The notes below the pieces were generated by a model. It worked only from the letters and a program-made list of their open reading frames with translations. It made no database searches and was not told the origin of the DNA. Below, in pieces: positions 33,211-44,431 of a DNA stretch of 64,000 nucleotides; position 1 is the stretch's first letter; each line of letters opens with the position of its first letter. A program made the translations under genes and the position numbers. This DNA is from Brucella cytisi (GTDB lineage: Bacteria; Pseudomonadota; Alphaproteobacteria; Rhizobiales; Rhizobiaceae): NCBI GenBank assembly GCA_012103075.1, contig JAAVLQ010000001.1:2394001-2458000 (forward strand). Direction: 5' to 3'.

Positions 33211-34812
33211 TTATGCCTCCAGCTTTCGCGCAGGCTTTTGCGGCAATTCAAGGCCGATCGGCTCGTCGCGGAACAGTGCCTCATCCATGATTTTAAGCTG
33301 ATCCAAAACGATCAGCGGAAACTCAGCCTGATCAAGAATATGCATCTGCAAATCCACACCCGGCGCAATCTCGGTCAGCACAATCCCTTCTGGCGTCAGC
33401 TTCAGAACCGCACGTTCGGTAACATAGGTAATGTCCTGTCCCTGCTCGACACCACGCGGGCCGGAGAAAGTGACATGCTCCACTTCATTGACGAGCTTTT
33501 TAAGCTTGCCTTCCTTCTCGATCACCAGCTTGCCATCAGTGACCGACAATTTCGCCCCTGCATTGAACATGCCTGAGAAGACAATCTTCTTGGCCCGCGC
33601 AGTAATGTCGACAAAGCCGCCAGCGCCAGCGGTCACATGCGGGCGGAATGACAGCTTCGACACATTGACCGAACCGTCGCGTCCGATCTCAAGGAAGGAT
33701 AGAAGCGAGGCGTCGAAGCCCGCCCCCTGAAAATAGGTGAACTGATAGGGTGACGGCATATAGGCGTCAGCATTGGACGCACAGCCAAAGGCAAAGTCGA
33801 GAAGCGGCACGCCGCCGACAGCACCCTGCTCGATCACCCATGTCACCGCGCCATGCAGGCCCTCTTCCAGCAGAATGCGTGGCACATTGGCGGAAATGCC
33901 GAAGCCAAGATTGACCGCACTTCCCGCTTGCAACTCCTGTGCGACACGCCGCGCAATCGCTTTCTGAATATTGAACTCGGCCAAACGGAACGTATCGAGG
34001 GGGCGAAAAATCTCGCCCGAAATCGCCGGATCATAAAGCGTCTGCGTGGTCTGCTTCTGGTCGGGATCGACCACGATATAATCCACCAGCACGCCCGGCA
34101 GGCGCACATCATGCGGTTTCAGCGTGCCTTCCTTGGCAATGCGCTTCACCTGCGCAATGACGATACCGCCATTGTTGCGTGCAGCCAGCGCCTGATCCAG
34201 CCCGCCAAGATAAGCGCCCTCATGTTCATAAGTTAGATTGCCACGTTCATCGGCAGTCGTTGCCCGGATGATGGTCACATGCGGCACGATATTGGGAAAA
34301 TACAGCCAATTCTCACCTTCAAAACTGACCTGTTTGACGACGGGCTCTTCGCGCGCCTTATCGTTCATTGCGGATCCCTGACGCTTGGGATCAACGAAGG
34401 TATCAAGCCCCACTTTGGTCAGCACGCCGGGGCGCTTGGCAGCAGCCTCACGATGCATGTCGAACAGAATGCCGGAAGGGATATTATAGGCCGGAATCTC
34501 GTTATTGGTGATCATCTGCCAGATCAGCGGCGGCTCGGCACTCGACGGCCCTGACGGATAGGAACCGCCGATGATCTTCTTGAGAAGTCCCTTCTTGGCG
34601 ATGTAATCGACACCCTTGATGCCGCTCATGTCGCCCGCAGCAATCGGGTGCAGTGTGGTAATATTCTGGGGATGACCGGTTTCACCAAAACGCTCGCCAA
34701 TGGCCTTCAGCATCATATCCGGGCAGCCAAGACCGCTCGATGAAGAGACCGAAACGACAGCGTTGTCGGGAATAAGTGCGGCTGCTTCCGCAAATGAAAT
34801 ATGTTTGCTCAT
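33211..34812 (-). CDS. Acyl-CoA:acetate/3-ketoacid CoA-transferase, YdiF type
   Basis: A fused alpha-beta CoA-transferase (533 residues), moving CoA between short-chain acids. The N-half has SVSSSSGLGCPDMMLKAIG and GGSYPSGPS. The C-half has NLGFGISANVPRILLEEGLHG followed by EQGAVGGVPLL, where the catalytic Glu of family I enzymes is expected, and the end reads PRGVEQGQDITYVTERAVLKL. Intact. ATG at 34812 (MSKHISF) is preferred; MNI upstream overlaps the previous stop. It would activate the acid product for the hydratase. Confidence 0.93.
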   Translation of the reverse strand: MSKHISFAEAAALIPDNAVVSVSSSSGLGCPDMMLKAIGERFGETGHPQNITTLHPIAAGDMSGIKGVDYIAKKGLLKKIIGGSYPSGPSSAEPPLIWQMITNNEIPAYNIPSGILFDMHREAAAKRPGVLTKVGLDTFVDPKRQGSAMNDKAREEPVVKQVSFEGENWLYFPNIVPHVTIIRATTADERGNLTYEHEGAYLGGLDQALAARNNGGIVIAQVKRIAKEGTLKPHDVRLPGVLVDYIVVDPDQKQTTQTLYDPAISGEIFRPLDTFRLAEFNIQKAIARRVAQELQAGSAVNLGFGISANVPRILLEEGLHGAVTWVIEQGAVGGVPLLDFAFGCASNADAYMPSPYQFTYFQGAGFDASLLSFLEIGRDGSVNVSKLSFRPHVTAGAGGFVDITARAKKIVFSGMFNAGAKLSVTDGKLVIEKEGKLKKLVNEVEHVTFSGPRGVEQGQDITYVTERAVLKLTPEGIVLTEIAPGVDLQMHILDQAEFPLIVLDQLKIMDEALFRDEPIGLELPQKPARKLEA

Positions 34813-34817
34813 AATGT

Positions 34818-36853
<2,036 letters not shown>

Positions 36854-36882
36854 GCCCTGCTCCGGTTTCGATTGCTGATTTA

Positions 36883-36898
36883 ATTGGAACGTTCCAAT
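36883..36898. promoter_or_regulatory. LacI-type operator 1
   Basis: A perfect 16-bp palindrome, ATTGGAACGTTCCAAT, with the central CG typical of LacI-family sites, 30 bp upstream of the lacI ATG. Confidence 0.85.
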
Positions 36899-37048
36899 AG
36901 TGTCAAGAGCGGAGGCGGAAACAGCAATTTTCCTTCGCTTCGCCACAATTGAAAGCCGGTTTCTAGACGCATTTTCTGCGAAAGCGTGTACTTTTTGCCT
37001 ATAATCACGCAAATCACATTTCTGCCTCAATTTTTGACCGGATTGTCA

Positions 37049-37064
37049 TTTGGAACGTTCTAAA
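37049..37064. promoter_or_regulatory. LacI-type operator 2
   Basis: TTTGGAACGTTCTAAA shares the core TGGAACGTTC with operator 1 and is palindromic except for one base pair. It lies 39 bp upstream of the DUF993 ATG, and the 166-bp spacing to operator 1 would allow looping. Confidence 0.83.
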
Positions 37065-37102
37065 CTAACAATCAGATATTCAGGCGGAGGAACGATAAGG
37101 GC

Positions 37103-38270
37103 ATGAGCAACCATCAAGTGACATTGCCGGATAGCAAGGGAAGCCTGCATTCCTACACGCTGACCGGGACACCAACCTCACGTCCAGCAAACCCGCCGCA
37201 GTTCAATCGCATTGCCTATGCAGCAGCGCATGTGGTTTCCGATCCGCTGAAAGATGCCCGTCCATGGAACGACCCGGCGATCGACTGGGATGCGACCATG
37301 GCTTTCCGGCATCATCTGTGGAGCCTCGGCTTCAAGATCGCGGAAGCGATGGATACGTCACAGCGCGGCATGGGACTGAACTGGGCAGGTGCGCAGGAAC
37401 TGATCCGTCGTTCGCTGGCAGACAGCAAGACCGTAGCGGGCGCCGATCTCGCAAACGGTGCAGGCACTGATCATCTTGATCCCGCCGATGCGAAAAGCCT
37501 TGATGACGTCATCAGGGCCTATGAGACACAGGCCGGGTTCATCGAAAAGCATGGCGGGCGTTTCATCCTGATGGCAAGCCGTGCCCTCGGTGCACATCGC
37601 CGTCCCCGACGATTACGCCAAGGTCTATGGCCGGATTCTCGGTCAAGCCCGCGACAAGGTCGTGCTGCACTGGCTGGGCGATATGTTCGATCCGCAGCTT
37701 AAAGGCTATTGGGGTTCGGAAAATTTCGACGATGCGCTTGATACAGTTATCGGCATCATTAGAGCCCATCGCGACATGGTGGAAGGCATCAAAATCTCGC
37801 TGCTGGAGGAGCGCTACGAAATCGCACTGCGCGACCGCCTGCCGGAAGGTGTTCTGTGTTTCACAGGTGATGATTTCAACTATGCGCCGCTGATCGAAGG
37901 CGACGGAAACAAGCACAGTCATGCGCTGCTCGGTATCTTTGATGCGGTCGCACCACAGGCTTCCAGCGCGCTCGCGGCACTGGCCGCAGGCGACAATGCC
38001 CGCTTCCGCGCGATCATTGAGCCAACCGTGCCGCTATCACGGAAAATCTTTGAGGCACCGACACAATATTACAAGGCTGGCGTCGTGTTCCCGGCCCGGC
38101 TGAACGGTCACCAGAACCATTTCACCATGCCAGCCGGAATGCAGTCGGCGCGTGGCATTTCGCATTACGCCGACATATTCCGCCTTGCCGATCAGGCCAA
38201 TGTTCTCGACCAGCCAGACCTCGCCATCAGCCGCATGAAACAGCTTCTGGCGATTTACGGCATGGAATGA
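37103..38270 (+). CDS. DUF993 / dihydrodipicolinate-synthase-like protein (frameshifted)
   Basis: A TIM-barrel-like protein of about 388 residues of the DUF993 family, annotated loosely as dihydrodipicolinate-synthase-related aldolases. It has WNDPAIDWDATMAFRHHLWS, RGMGLNWAGAQELI, FIEKHGGRFILMAS, then after a break near 37588 VLHWLGDMFDPQLKGYWGS and PARLNGHQNHFTMPAGMQSARG. It is divergent from the LacI operon with a shared operator region, so it probably acts in the same pathway, perhaps an aldol cleavage. That step is inference. Confidence 0.82.
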
Positions 38271-38272
38271 AA

Positions 38273-38352
38273 ACAGGCGGTGGCCTGTTTCTGCGCATAT
38301 CTTTATCCCGAAACCGGTTTCCACTTTCGGGAGACATGCTTGCACCGCCTGT
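38273..38352. repeat. Dispersed repeat inside a 10-bp inverted repeat between convergent genes
   Basis: The outer arms ACAGGCGGTG (38273-38282) and CACCGCCTGT (38343-38352) enclose TATCCCGAAACCGGTTTCCACTTTCGGG (38305-38332, partly written), a reversed copy of the dispersed repeat. The position suggests a transcription end for both neighbours. Confidence 0.7.
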
Positions 38353-38364
38353 CTTTAAGAGTAC

Positions 38365-39388
38365 TCAGCGCCAGCCAAGTGCTGGCGCAACATGCTTGAG
38401 GATCGACTCGATTACATGCGCGTTGTAGTCAACACCAAGCTGGTTCGGCACCGTGAGAAGCAGCGTATCGGCTTCAGCAATCGCCTCATCCTTTTCGAGT
38501 TGCTTGATGAGCTTATCCGGTTCAGCCGCATAAGACCGACCAAAGACCGCCCGCAGATCTTCCTCGATATAGCCGATGGAATCCTGCTCGTTGCTTCCGC
38601 CACCAAAATAGGCCCGGTCGCGATCATCAACCAGCGCGAAGATGCTGCGGCTCACCGAAACACGCGGCGTGCGCGTATGTCCGGCTTCCTTCCGGGCTTC
38701 ACGATAGGCGCGGATCTGCTTGGCCTGCTGGATATGCAACGGCTCGCCCGACTCGTCCTTCTTCAGGGTCGAGCTTTGCAAATTCATGCCAAGCTTTGCC
38801 GCCCAGATCGCTGTCGCATCCGAGGCGGCACCCCACCAGATGCGATCCCGAAGACCTTCCGAATGCGGCTCAATGCGCAGCAGACCGGGAGGGTTCGGAA
38901 ACATCGGGCGCGGATTTGGCTGGGCGAAGCCCCTGCCCCTTCAGCGCTTCGAAGAACACCTCGCCATGCTGGCGCCCCATATCGGCATCGGTCTTGCCCT
39001 CTTCCGGCGCATAACCGAAATAACGCCAGCCATCGATCACCTGTTCCGGCGAGCCGCGGCTAATGCCGAGCTGCAGACGGCCCTTGGAGATCAGGTCCGC
39101 AGCACTTGCATCTTCAACCATATAGAACGGGTTTTCATACCGCATGTCGATGACGGCCGTGCCGATCTCGATCTTGCTCGTCTTGGCGCCGACAGCTGCA
39201 AGCAGCGGAAATGGCGAGGCAAGCTGGCGCGCAAAATGATGCACACGGAAATAGGCGCCGTCCGCGCCCAGTTCCTCGGCGGCAACAGCAAGGTCAATCG
39301 ATTGCAGAAGCGCATCGCTTGCGGAACGGGTTCCCGATTGCGGCGATGGCGACCAATGACCGAAGGAAAGAAAGCCGATTTTCTTCAT
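38365..39388 (-). CDS. LLM-class flavin-dependent monooxygenase (luciferase-like; frameshifted)
   Basis: A bacterial-luciferase-fold, FMN-dependent enzyme of about 340 residues. MKKIGFLSFGHWSP opens it, followed by ELGADGAYFRVHHFA, IEIGTAVIDMRYENP, and RLQLGISRGSPEQVI. After a break near 38925 come RIWWGAASDATAIWAAKLGMNL and the end HVAPALGWR. The oxidised substrate is unknown. It is convergent with DUF993 and divergent from the ABC transporter genes; no part of the LacI operon. Confidence 0.88.
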
Positions 39389-39701
39389 GATGATGTTCCC
39401 TGATTGCGGGCAAAAGATAATTGTTATCGCCAAATATGGCGGCGCGCCGCCAGATTGAAAGGGTGCTGAACACAGTGTTCAGCATTTGAACCCCGTCAGA
39501 ATTCGAGCCGCTTTTAGTTGCGGGCTTATCGTGTTCAATCCGGACAGGTTGCCGGACAGGCTGCCTGACAGATTACCCCACACGTTGACAGTCTATCCGG
39601 ACCCGATTAAGCCTCAAATCTGGCGGATAAACCTTCAATCTGAGGTTATTGGAGAAAAGGTGTTTGCCGATAAGCAACGCACCAAAACAGGGGAGATTTT
39701 C

Positions 39702-40655
39702 ATGCGTTCTATGCTTCTGGCCTTGCTGGCCGCAACGGCCATTGCCACCTCGGCACAGGCAAAAGACGTAACCGTCGCCGTAACCGCCATCGTTGAACAT
39801 CCGGCCCTCGACGCCGCGCGCGACGGCGTGAAGGACGCGCTGGCCGAAGCTGGCTACAAGGAAGGCGAAAATCTCAAATTCGTCTATCAGTCCGCGCAGG
39901 GCAACCCGGCAACCGCAGCGCAGATCGCCCGCCAGTTCGTCGGCGAAGGCCCGGATGTGATCGTTCCGATCTCTACGCCATCGGCACAGGCTGTCGTTTC
40001 GGCAACCCGCGATATTCCTGTCGTGTTCACCGCTGTTTCCGATCCGCTCGGCGCGCAGCTCGTCAAGGACATGACAAAGCGGGGCGGCAACGTGACCGGT
40101 CTTTCCGATATGTCGCCGGTGGCAGAGCATATCAAGCTCATCAAGGAAGTGATGCCGAACATCAAGAAGCTCGGTTATCTCTACAATTCCGGCGAAACCA
40201 ATTCCGTGTCGCTCCCCGCCGCACTGAAGGAAGCTGCTTCCGCCGAAGGCATCGAAATCGTTGAATCGGCTGCCACCAAGTCGGCTGAAGTTCAGGGTGC
40301 AGCGCGCGCCCTCGTCGGCCGTGCAGACGCCATGTATGTTCCGACCGACAACACCATCGTTTCGGCTCTGGAAAGCGCCGTCGGTGTTGCTGAAGAAAGC
40401 AAGCTGCCGCTCTTCACTGCAGACACGGATTCGGTCAAGCGTGGTGCACTCGCTGCCCTCGGCTTCAACTATTACGATGTCGGCAAGCAGACCGGTGCCG
40501 TCGTGGTGAAGATTCTCAAGGGTGAAAAGCCGGGCGATATCGCTGTCGACATCGCCAAGGGCACCGATCTCGTCATCAATCTTGGCGCTGCCAAGAAGAT
40601 GGGCGTCGAATTCCCGCAGGCCGTTATCGACCGCGCGACCAGCAAGATCAACTGA
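39702..40655 (+). CDS. ABC transporter substrate-binding protein (TrpX/YnjB-like PF04392 type)
   Basis: A periplasmic binding protein of 317 residues: signal peptide MRSMLLALLAATAIATSAQA, then VAVTAIVEHPALDAARDGV, the family hallmark ISTPSAQAVVSATRDIPVVF, and GFNYYDVGKQTGAVVVKILKGEKP. Intact, with GGGGAG before the ATG; an upstream in-frame extension to 39486 has no signal. It belongs with the permease and ATPase genes 0.6 kb downstream. Family members import aromatic amino acids or similar ligands; the ligand here is not proven. Confidence 0.93.
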   Translation: MRSMLLALLAATAIATSAQAKDVTVAVTAIVEHPALDAARDGVKDALAEAGYKEGENLKFVYQSAQGNPATAAQIARQFVGEGPDVIVPISTPSAQAVVSATRDIPVVFTAVSDPLGAQLVKDMTKRGGNVTGLSDMSPVAEHIKLIKEVMPNIKKLGYLYNSGETNSVSLPAALKEAASAEGIEIVESAATKSAEVQGAARALVGRADAMYVPTDNTIVSALESAVGVAEESKLPLFTADTDSVKRGALAALGFNYYDVGKQTGAVVVKILKGEKPGDIAVDIAKGTDLVINLGAAKKMGVEFPQAVIDRATSKIN

Positions 40656-40678
40656 TAGAACTCGAAACCAAGATAAAG

Positions 40679-40711
40679 AAAGGCGAAGCCTCAAAAGGCT
40701 TCGCCTTTTTT
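40679..40711 (+). terminator. Terminator or attenuator after the binding-protein gene
   Basis: The stem AAAGGCGAAGCC (40679-40690) with GGCTTCGCCTTT (40697-40708), a 6-base loop and seven T. Because permease and ATPase lie downstream, it may lower rather than stop their expression. Confidence 0.85.
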
Positions 40712-40714
40712 TGT

Positions 40715-40790
40715 TAGTGGATTGAATTTGACGTTTGATACCCGTCCCATATAAATCACGTTTCAAACGTCAAATTCGAAAAATCCACTA
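40715..40790. repeat. Large imperfect inverted repeat
   Basis: The left arm TAGTGGATT-GAATTTGACGTTTGA (40715-40738) pairs with the right arm TCAAACGTCAAATTC-GAAAAATCCACTA (40763-40790), apart from a 4-base bulge. It follows the terminator directly. Neither arm matches the dispersed repeat family. Confidence 0.75.
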
Positions 40791-40821
40791 GATTCATAAA
40801 GTTAATAATGGTCTTTTTTCC

Positions 40822-40869
40822 TTCCGACATTTGCCCGGCGCTCATATTCAAGGGATGCAAATGTCGGAA
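40822..40869. repeat. 13-bp inverted repeat
   Basis: TTCCGACATTTGC (40822-40834) and GCAAATGTCGGAA (40857-40869) are exactly complementary with a 22-base loop. With the two neighbouring elements it fills the 628-bp gap between the binding-protein and permease genes. From 40979 to 41283 I see nothing beyond a possible promoter for the permease. Confidence 0.7.
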
Positions 40870-40878
40870 TCAAACCAC

Positions 40879-40978
40879 TAGAGCGCATCCCGAAAAGTGG
40901 GAACCGGTTTTCGGATAAGATGCGTGTTAAAAATAGGTAAAGCATTTCCAACGGCAGAAATCAGGTGGAAATGCTCTA
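40879..40978. repeat. Dispersed repeat, best-preserved copy
   Basis: Starts TAGAGCGCATCCCGAAAAGTG, continues GGAACCGGTTTTCGGATAAGATGCG and ends ATGCTCTA, so the whole 100-bp unit is bracketed by TAGAGC/GCTCTA. It includes the inverted pair GCATTTCCA/TGGAAATGC. Used here as reference for the other copies. Confidence 0.8.
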
Positions 40979-41283
40979 TGTTGCAATTGCCCCACAAAGT
41001 GCCGCATTTCGGGGTCCGCCCGGCGATATTGCTTGCACACTGGAACTTGTGGGTTGTATCCCGCCTGAGATATAAAGCCGCAAAAATGCGGTTTCGCATA
41101 AACAACCGGGGAATGGTCTGGCACAGCTCGACAGCTGGCGGACAAACTCAAAACAAAACCGGTCGTGACTGAAGCTGGCCGAGCGGAACAGTCGGAATCC
41201 CGATTTCCGTAAAGCGACGATTGACGATGCGTTGATGTGCAAGTCTTTCGTTTTGGTCACGGCGAGAAACAAGGAATGACATT

Positions 41284-42167
41284 GTGAGTCAGATCGCCTT
41301 CTGGGGTGCGGTCGAATTGGGCCTCGTCTTCGCATTTGTAGCCATCGGCGTCTATCTGGCGTTCCGCGTCCTCGATTTCCCCGATCTGACGGTTGACGGT
41401 TCGTTTCCGCTGGGCGCTGCCGTAACCGGTGTACTGATCCCGGCGGGCATGAATGCCGGCTGGCGGCAGCCATCGCCATGGTTGCGGGTGCTGCTGCCGG
41501 GCTTGTGACAGCGACGCTGAACGTGCGTTTCAAGATTCTCAATCTTCTCGCCTCCATTCTGACCATGATCGCGCTGTTCTCCGTCAATCTGCGCGTCATG
41601 GGGCGTCCCAACATCGCGCTCATCAATCAGGACACCATGCTGACGCCGTTCTTCGGTCACGGCATTCCCGAGTATTATGTACGTCCGCTGTTCCTTTTCG
41701 TGCTGGTCGCCATTGCGGTATTTGTCGTCTGGCGCTTTCTGGAAAGCGATATGGGTCTTGCCATGCGCGCAACCGGCGCCAATCCGAGAATGGCGCGTGC
41801 ACAGGGCGTTCGTACCGACAGGCAGATCTATCTCGGCATGGCGCTGTCGAACGCACTGGTGGCGCTCGGTGGCTCGCTCTTCGCACAGACCAACGGCTTT
41901 GCCGATGTGACCTCGGGCGTCGGCACCATCGTGGTCGGCCTTGCAGCGGTCATCATCGGTGAAACGCTGTTGCGCAGCCGTTTCATTCTGATCATCCTGA
42001 TTGGCTGTGTGCTGGGCTCGATCATCTATCGTATCGCCATCCAGTTTGCGCTTTCGAATGGTGACATTCTTGGCCTGCAGGCATCCGATCTCAACATTGC
42101 GACCGCCCTTCTCGTTACCTTCGCCCTGATATTGCCGCGCCTGCGTCGCGGAGGAGCATCGGCATGA
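41284..42167 (+). CDS. ABC transporter permease (frameshifted)
   Basis: An inner-membrane permease of the branched-chain/TrpY-like type, about 294 residues. Helices: FWGAVELGLVFAFVAIGVYLAF, AAAIAMVAGAAAGLVTA, PLFLFVLVAIAVFVVWRFL, GTIVVGLAAVIIGETLL; the cytoplasmic EAA-like loop is GLAMRATGANPRMARAQGV. One break near 41465 (TGG for TGGG). The GTG start has AAGGA upstream. The stop overlaps the ATPase start (ATGA). Confidence 0.9.
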
Positions 42168-42956
42168 TCGAACTTTCCAATCTCGATGTCGTGTTCGGTC
42201 GCGGCACTCCGCTCGAAAAGCAGGTCTTGAACAAGATCAATCTGACCATGGACGGGGTTCCTTCGTCACGGTCATCGGGTCGAACGGTGCAGGCAAATCC
42301 ACGATGCTGGGCGTTCTTGCAGGCGATGTGATCCCCACTGCTGGCAAAGTGGTCATCAGTGGCAAGGATGTGACCCGCAAGCCCACTGCCGAGCGGGCCG
42401 GTCTTGTCGCCCGCGTGTTCGGGACCCGCTGGCAGGCAGCTGCGGTACACTGTCAATCGAGGAAAACCTTGCTCTGGCTGCTTCGCGCGGCAAGACGCGC
42501 GGCCTCACCCACGCGCTCAATTCCAAGCGTCGCGCATGGTTTCGCGAGCGTGTGGCGAGCCTCAATCTGGGGCTGGAAAACCGTATGCAGGACCGCATGG
42601 AGCTTCTCTCCGGCGGCCAGCGTCAGGCCCTGTCACTGATCATGGCAACGCTTTCCGGTTCGGAAGTACTGCTGCTCGACGAGCATACGGCAGCGCTAGA
42701 TCCCGGCATGGCCGAATTCGTCATGGAACTGACCCGGACGCTGATTGCCGAGAACAAGCTGACCGCGCTGATGGTCACCCATTCCATGCGGCAGGCGCTC
42801 GATTATGGCGATCGCACGATCATGCTGCATGGCGGCAAGATCCTGCTCGACGTGACCGGCGACAAGCGTAAGACGCTGGGTGTTGAAGACCTCATCGAAA
42901 TGTTCCGCAAGGTACGCGGCCAGACGCTCGATGACGATGCCCTGCTGATCGAATAG
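42164..42956 (+). CDS. ABC transporter ATP-binding protein (frameshifted)
   Basis: A nucleotide-binding subunit of about 263 residues. Walker A is GSNGAGKSTMLGVLAGD, signature LLSGGQRQALSLIMA, Walker B VLLLDEHTAALDP, H-loop MVTHSMRQALDYG. Breaks near 42255 (G run one short) and 42425 (GTGTTC..GGACCCGCTGG; Q-loop region FQDPLAG damaged). Translationally coupled to the permease. Confidence 0.93.
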
Positions 42957-43176
42957 GAGCCTCATGTTGACGGCGCACAGCGCAGTAGTATTGCAACCGA
43001 TACTCCGCTGCGCATCGCCGACTTCCCTTTTACATAGGGGCCGGTGCAAAGATGCCTTGCTGCCAGCCATTATATGAATGAGCTAAACGCCGGAAAGTAT
43101 AAGGCTCGCGGCGGCGTCGGACTTGAAGCCGGACATGGAGCAGATGCCCCACTTGATAGGGCTGAGCTCTTATTTT

Positions 43177-44088
43177 CTATCTCACCTTGGTGATAGTCAT
43201 GACGCCGGTCGTAAAACCGTTTCGCTGTACACCATTTTGAAAACTGTGATTAAATTGACCGCTATTGCCGACGTAAACGGGCTTTCCGTTAACGGAAAAC
43301 GTCTTTCTGCTATCCAAGAGAGTTAACATGAATGCGTTAGCGTCAGGCATATCAATAGCAATAGTCCCTCTGGAGCTTGCACCAAAATCCAGAATTGCTT
43401 CTGGATACGGAGCTGCTTCATTCTGGGTCTGAAGAGGATCTCCTCCACTTGTCTGAGCCAGAATATTTAACTGCGGCGAACCATCAGCAAGAGAAATCCG
43501 CCATTCCCTCTCGGGTGAATTATCTGCATCTATTTTGTTCGTTGAGAGATTGAATTCCGATGTGTCATACAGTTTCGTTAGGCAAGTGTAAGGCCTTACG
43601 GTGTTTTCGAGGAAATTTAGTTTGGCATTGTTATAGACAAAAAACTCTCCCCAGTAAATATTCTGCCTGAGAAAGTCAGCTGTGAAGCATCATACATTTC
43701 AACCCGCGTACCACCATACTCACCGCGCGATCTCGTTTCCATTTGAACAGCAGGGTGTTCCAAAACCATCGAACCTTCACGCTGTAGAGTTAAGCTGAAA
43801 GAACGCTCAGTTCGGGTTTAATGCGTTACTCGTGTGCTGGGCTAACACAAAATGGCCGGACAAAATGCCAAACTCTGTGACTGTGTCGAGAAAAGCATCA
43901 GGATCAATTCCGGAGTCAGGCCAGTAAACGTCAGAGCCGGCACTCAGAGTTAATGATTTTCCTTCAGCATCCATGATAAATCCAGCGCCGACGTTTTTAC
44001 CGAAATCATTATCTATTTCTTGATCATCTCCGCACGATTGGTCATAAACTTGGGTTTCAAATGGGCTCCAATTGGTATATATTTTCAT
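43177..44088 (-). CDS. Orphan accessory protein, AT-richer, unknown function (frameshifted)
   Basis: I do not recognise this gene. The first 93 codons (MKIYTNWSPFETQVYDQSC...) are open, and with corrections near 43815 and 43655 the minus strand stays open to a TAG at 43177-43179, giving about 303 residues. Later parts read SLTLQREGSMVLEHPAVQME, GTRVEMYDASQLTFSGRIF, EWRISLADGSPQLNILAQ and NGVQRNGFTTGVMTITKVR. The sequence is rich in Asn, Ser, Thr, Gly and alternating hydrophobics, which suggests a beta-rich fold; it has no signal peptide, membrane helix or enzyme motif I know. AAAGAGA precedes the ATG. The base composition and codons (many A/T third positions) differ from both neighbours, suggesting transfer. 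Confidence 0.65.
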
Positions 44089-44431
44089 TAATTCTCTTTC
44101 TTTAAAGAAGAATTCATAATTATCTCTGTTTTAAATTTTTAAATTGAATTCAGAGAGTATTATCTGCTGTTTTTAGGTCGCCATCAGATAAAACTGTTCA
44201 ATATTTCATAGGTCACTCCGACCGGGATATGTTGTTATTCTTACTCTGTACTTGGCTTGAGAACCATCCAGCACCAAGCCATCCAGCTTATGAGGCAGAT
44301 GAAAAACTATTGCTCAATTTGATCATGGTTTCGAGCTGCTAAGCGTAGCAGCTCACAATTGGGATGTGGCAAACCCGCAATCGAGGCCGATCTCGGCCTA
44401 CATTAATTGCACCAGAACTTCGAAACAGACT
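44089..44431. other. AT-rich spacer upstream of the orphan gene, no gene seen
   Basis: The first 80 bp (TCTTTCTTTAAAGAAGAATTC, then TTTTAAATTTTTAAATTG) look promoter-like for the minus-strand orphan. The remainder to holA has mixed composition, a short palindrome CTGCTAAGCGTAGCAG near 44336, and no frame of note. It may mark the junction of inserted DNA. Confidence 0.45.

Noticed and set aside
39541..39576. Three 12-bp imperfect repeats (CCGGACAGGTTG-like) upstream of the ABC binding-protein gene
   Set aside because: Short and diverged; no matching operator elsewhere, so no function can be argued.
43123..43326. 67-codon plus-strand frame (MKPDMEQMPHL...)
   Set aside because: It lies opposite the end of the corrected orphan gene and shows no signal of its own.
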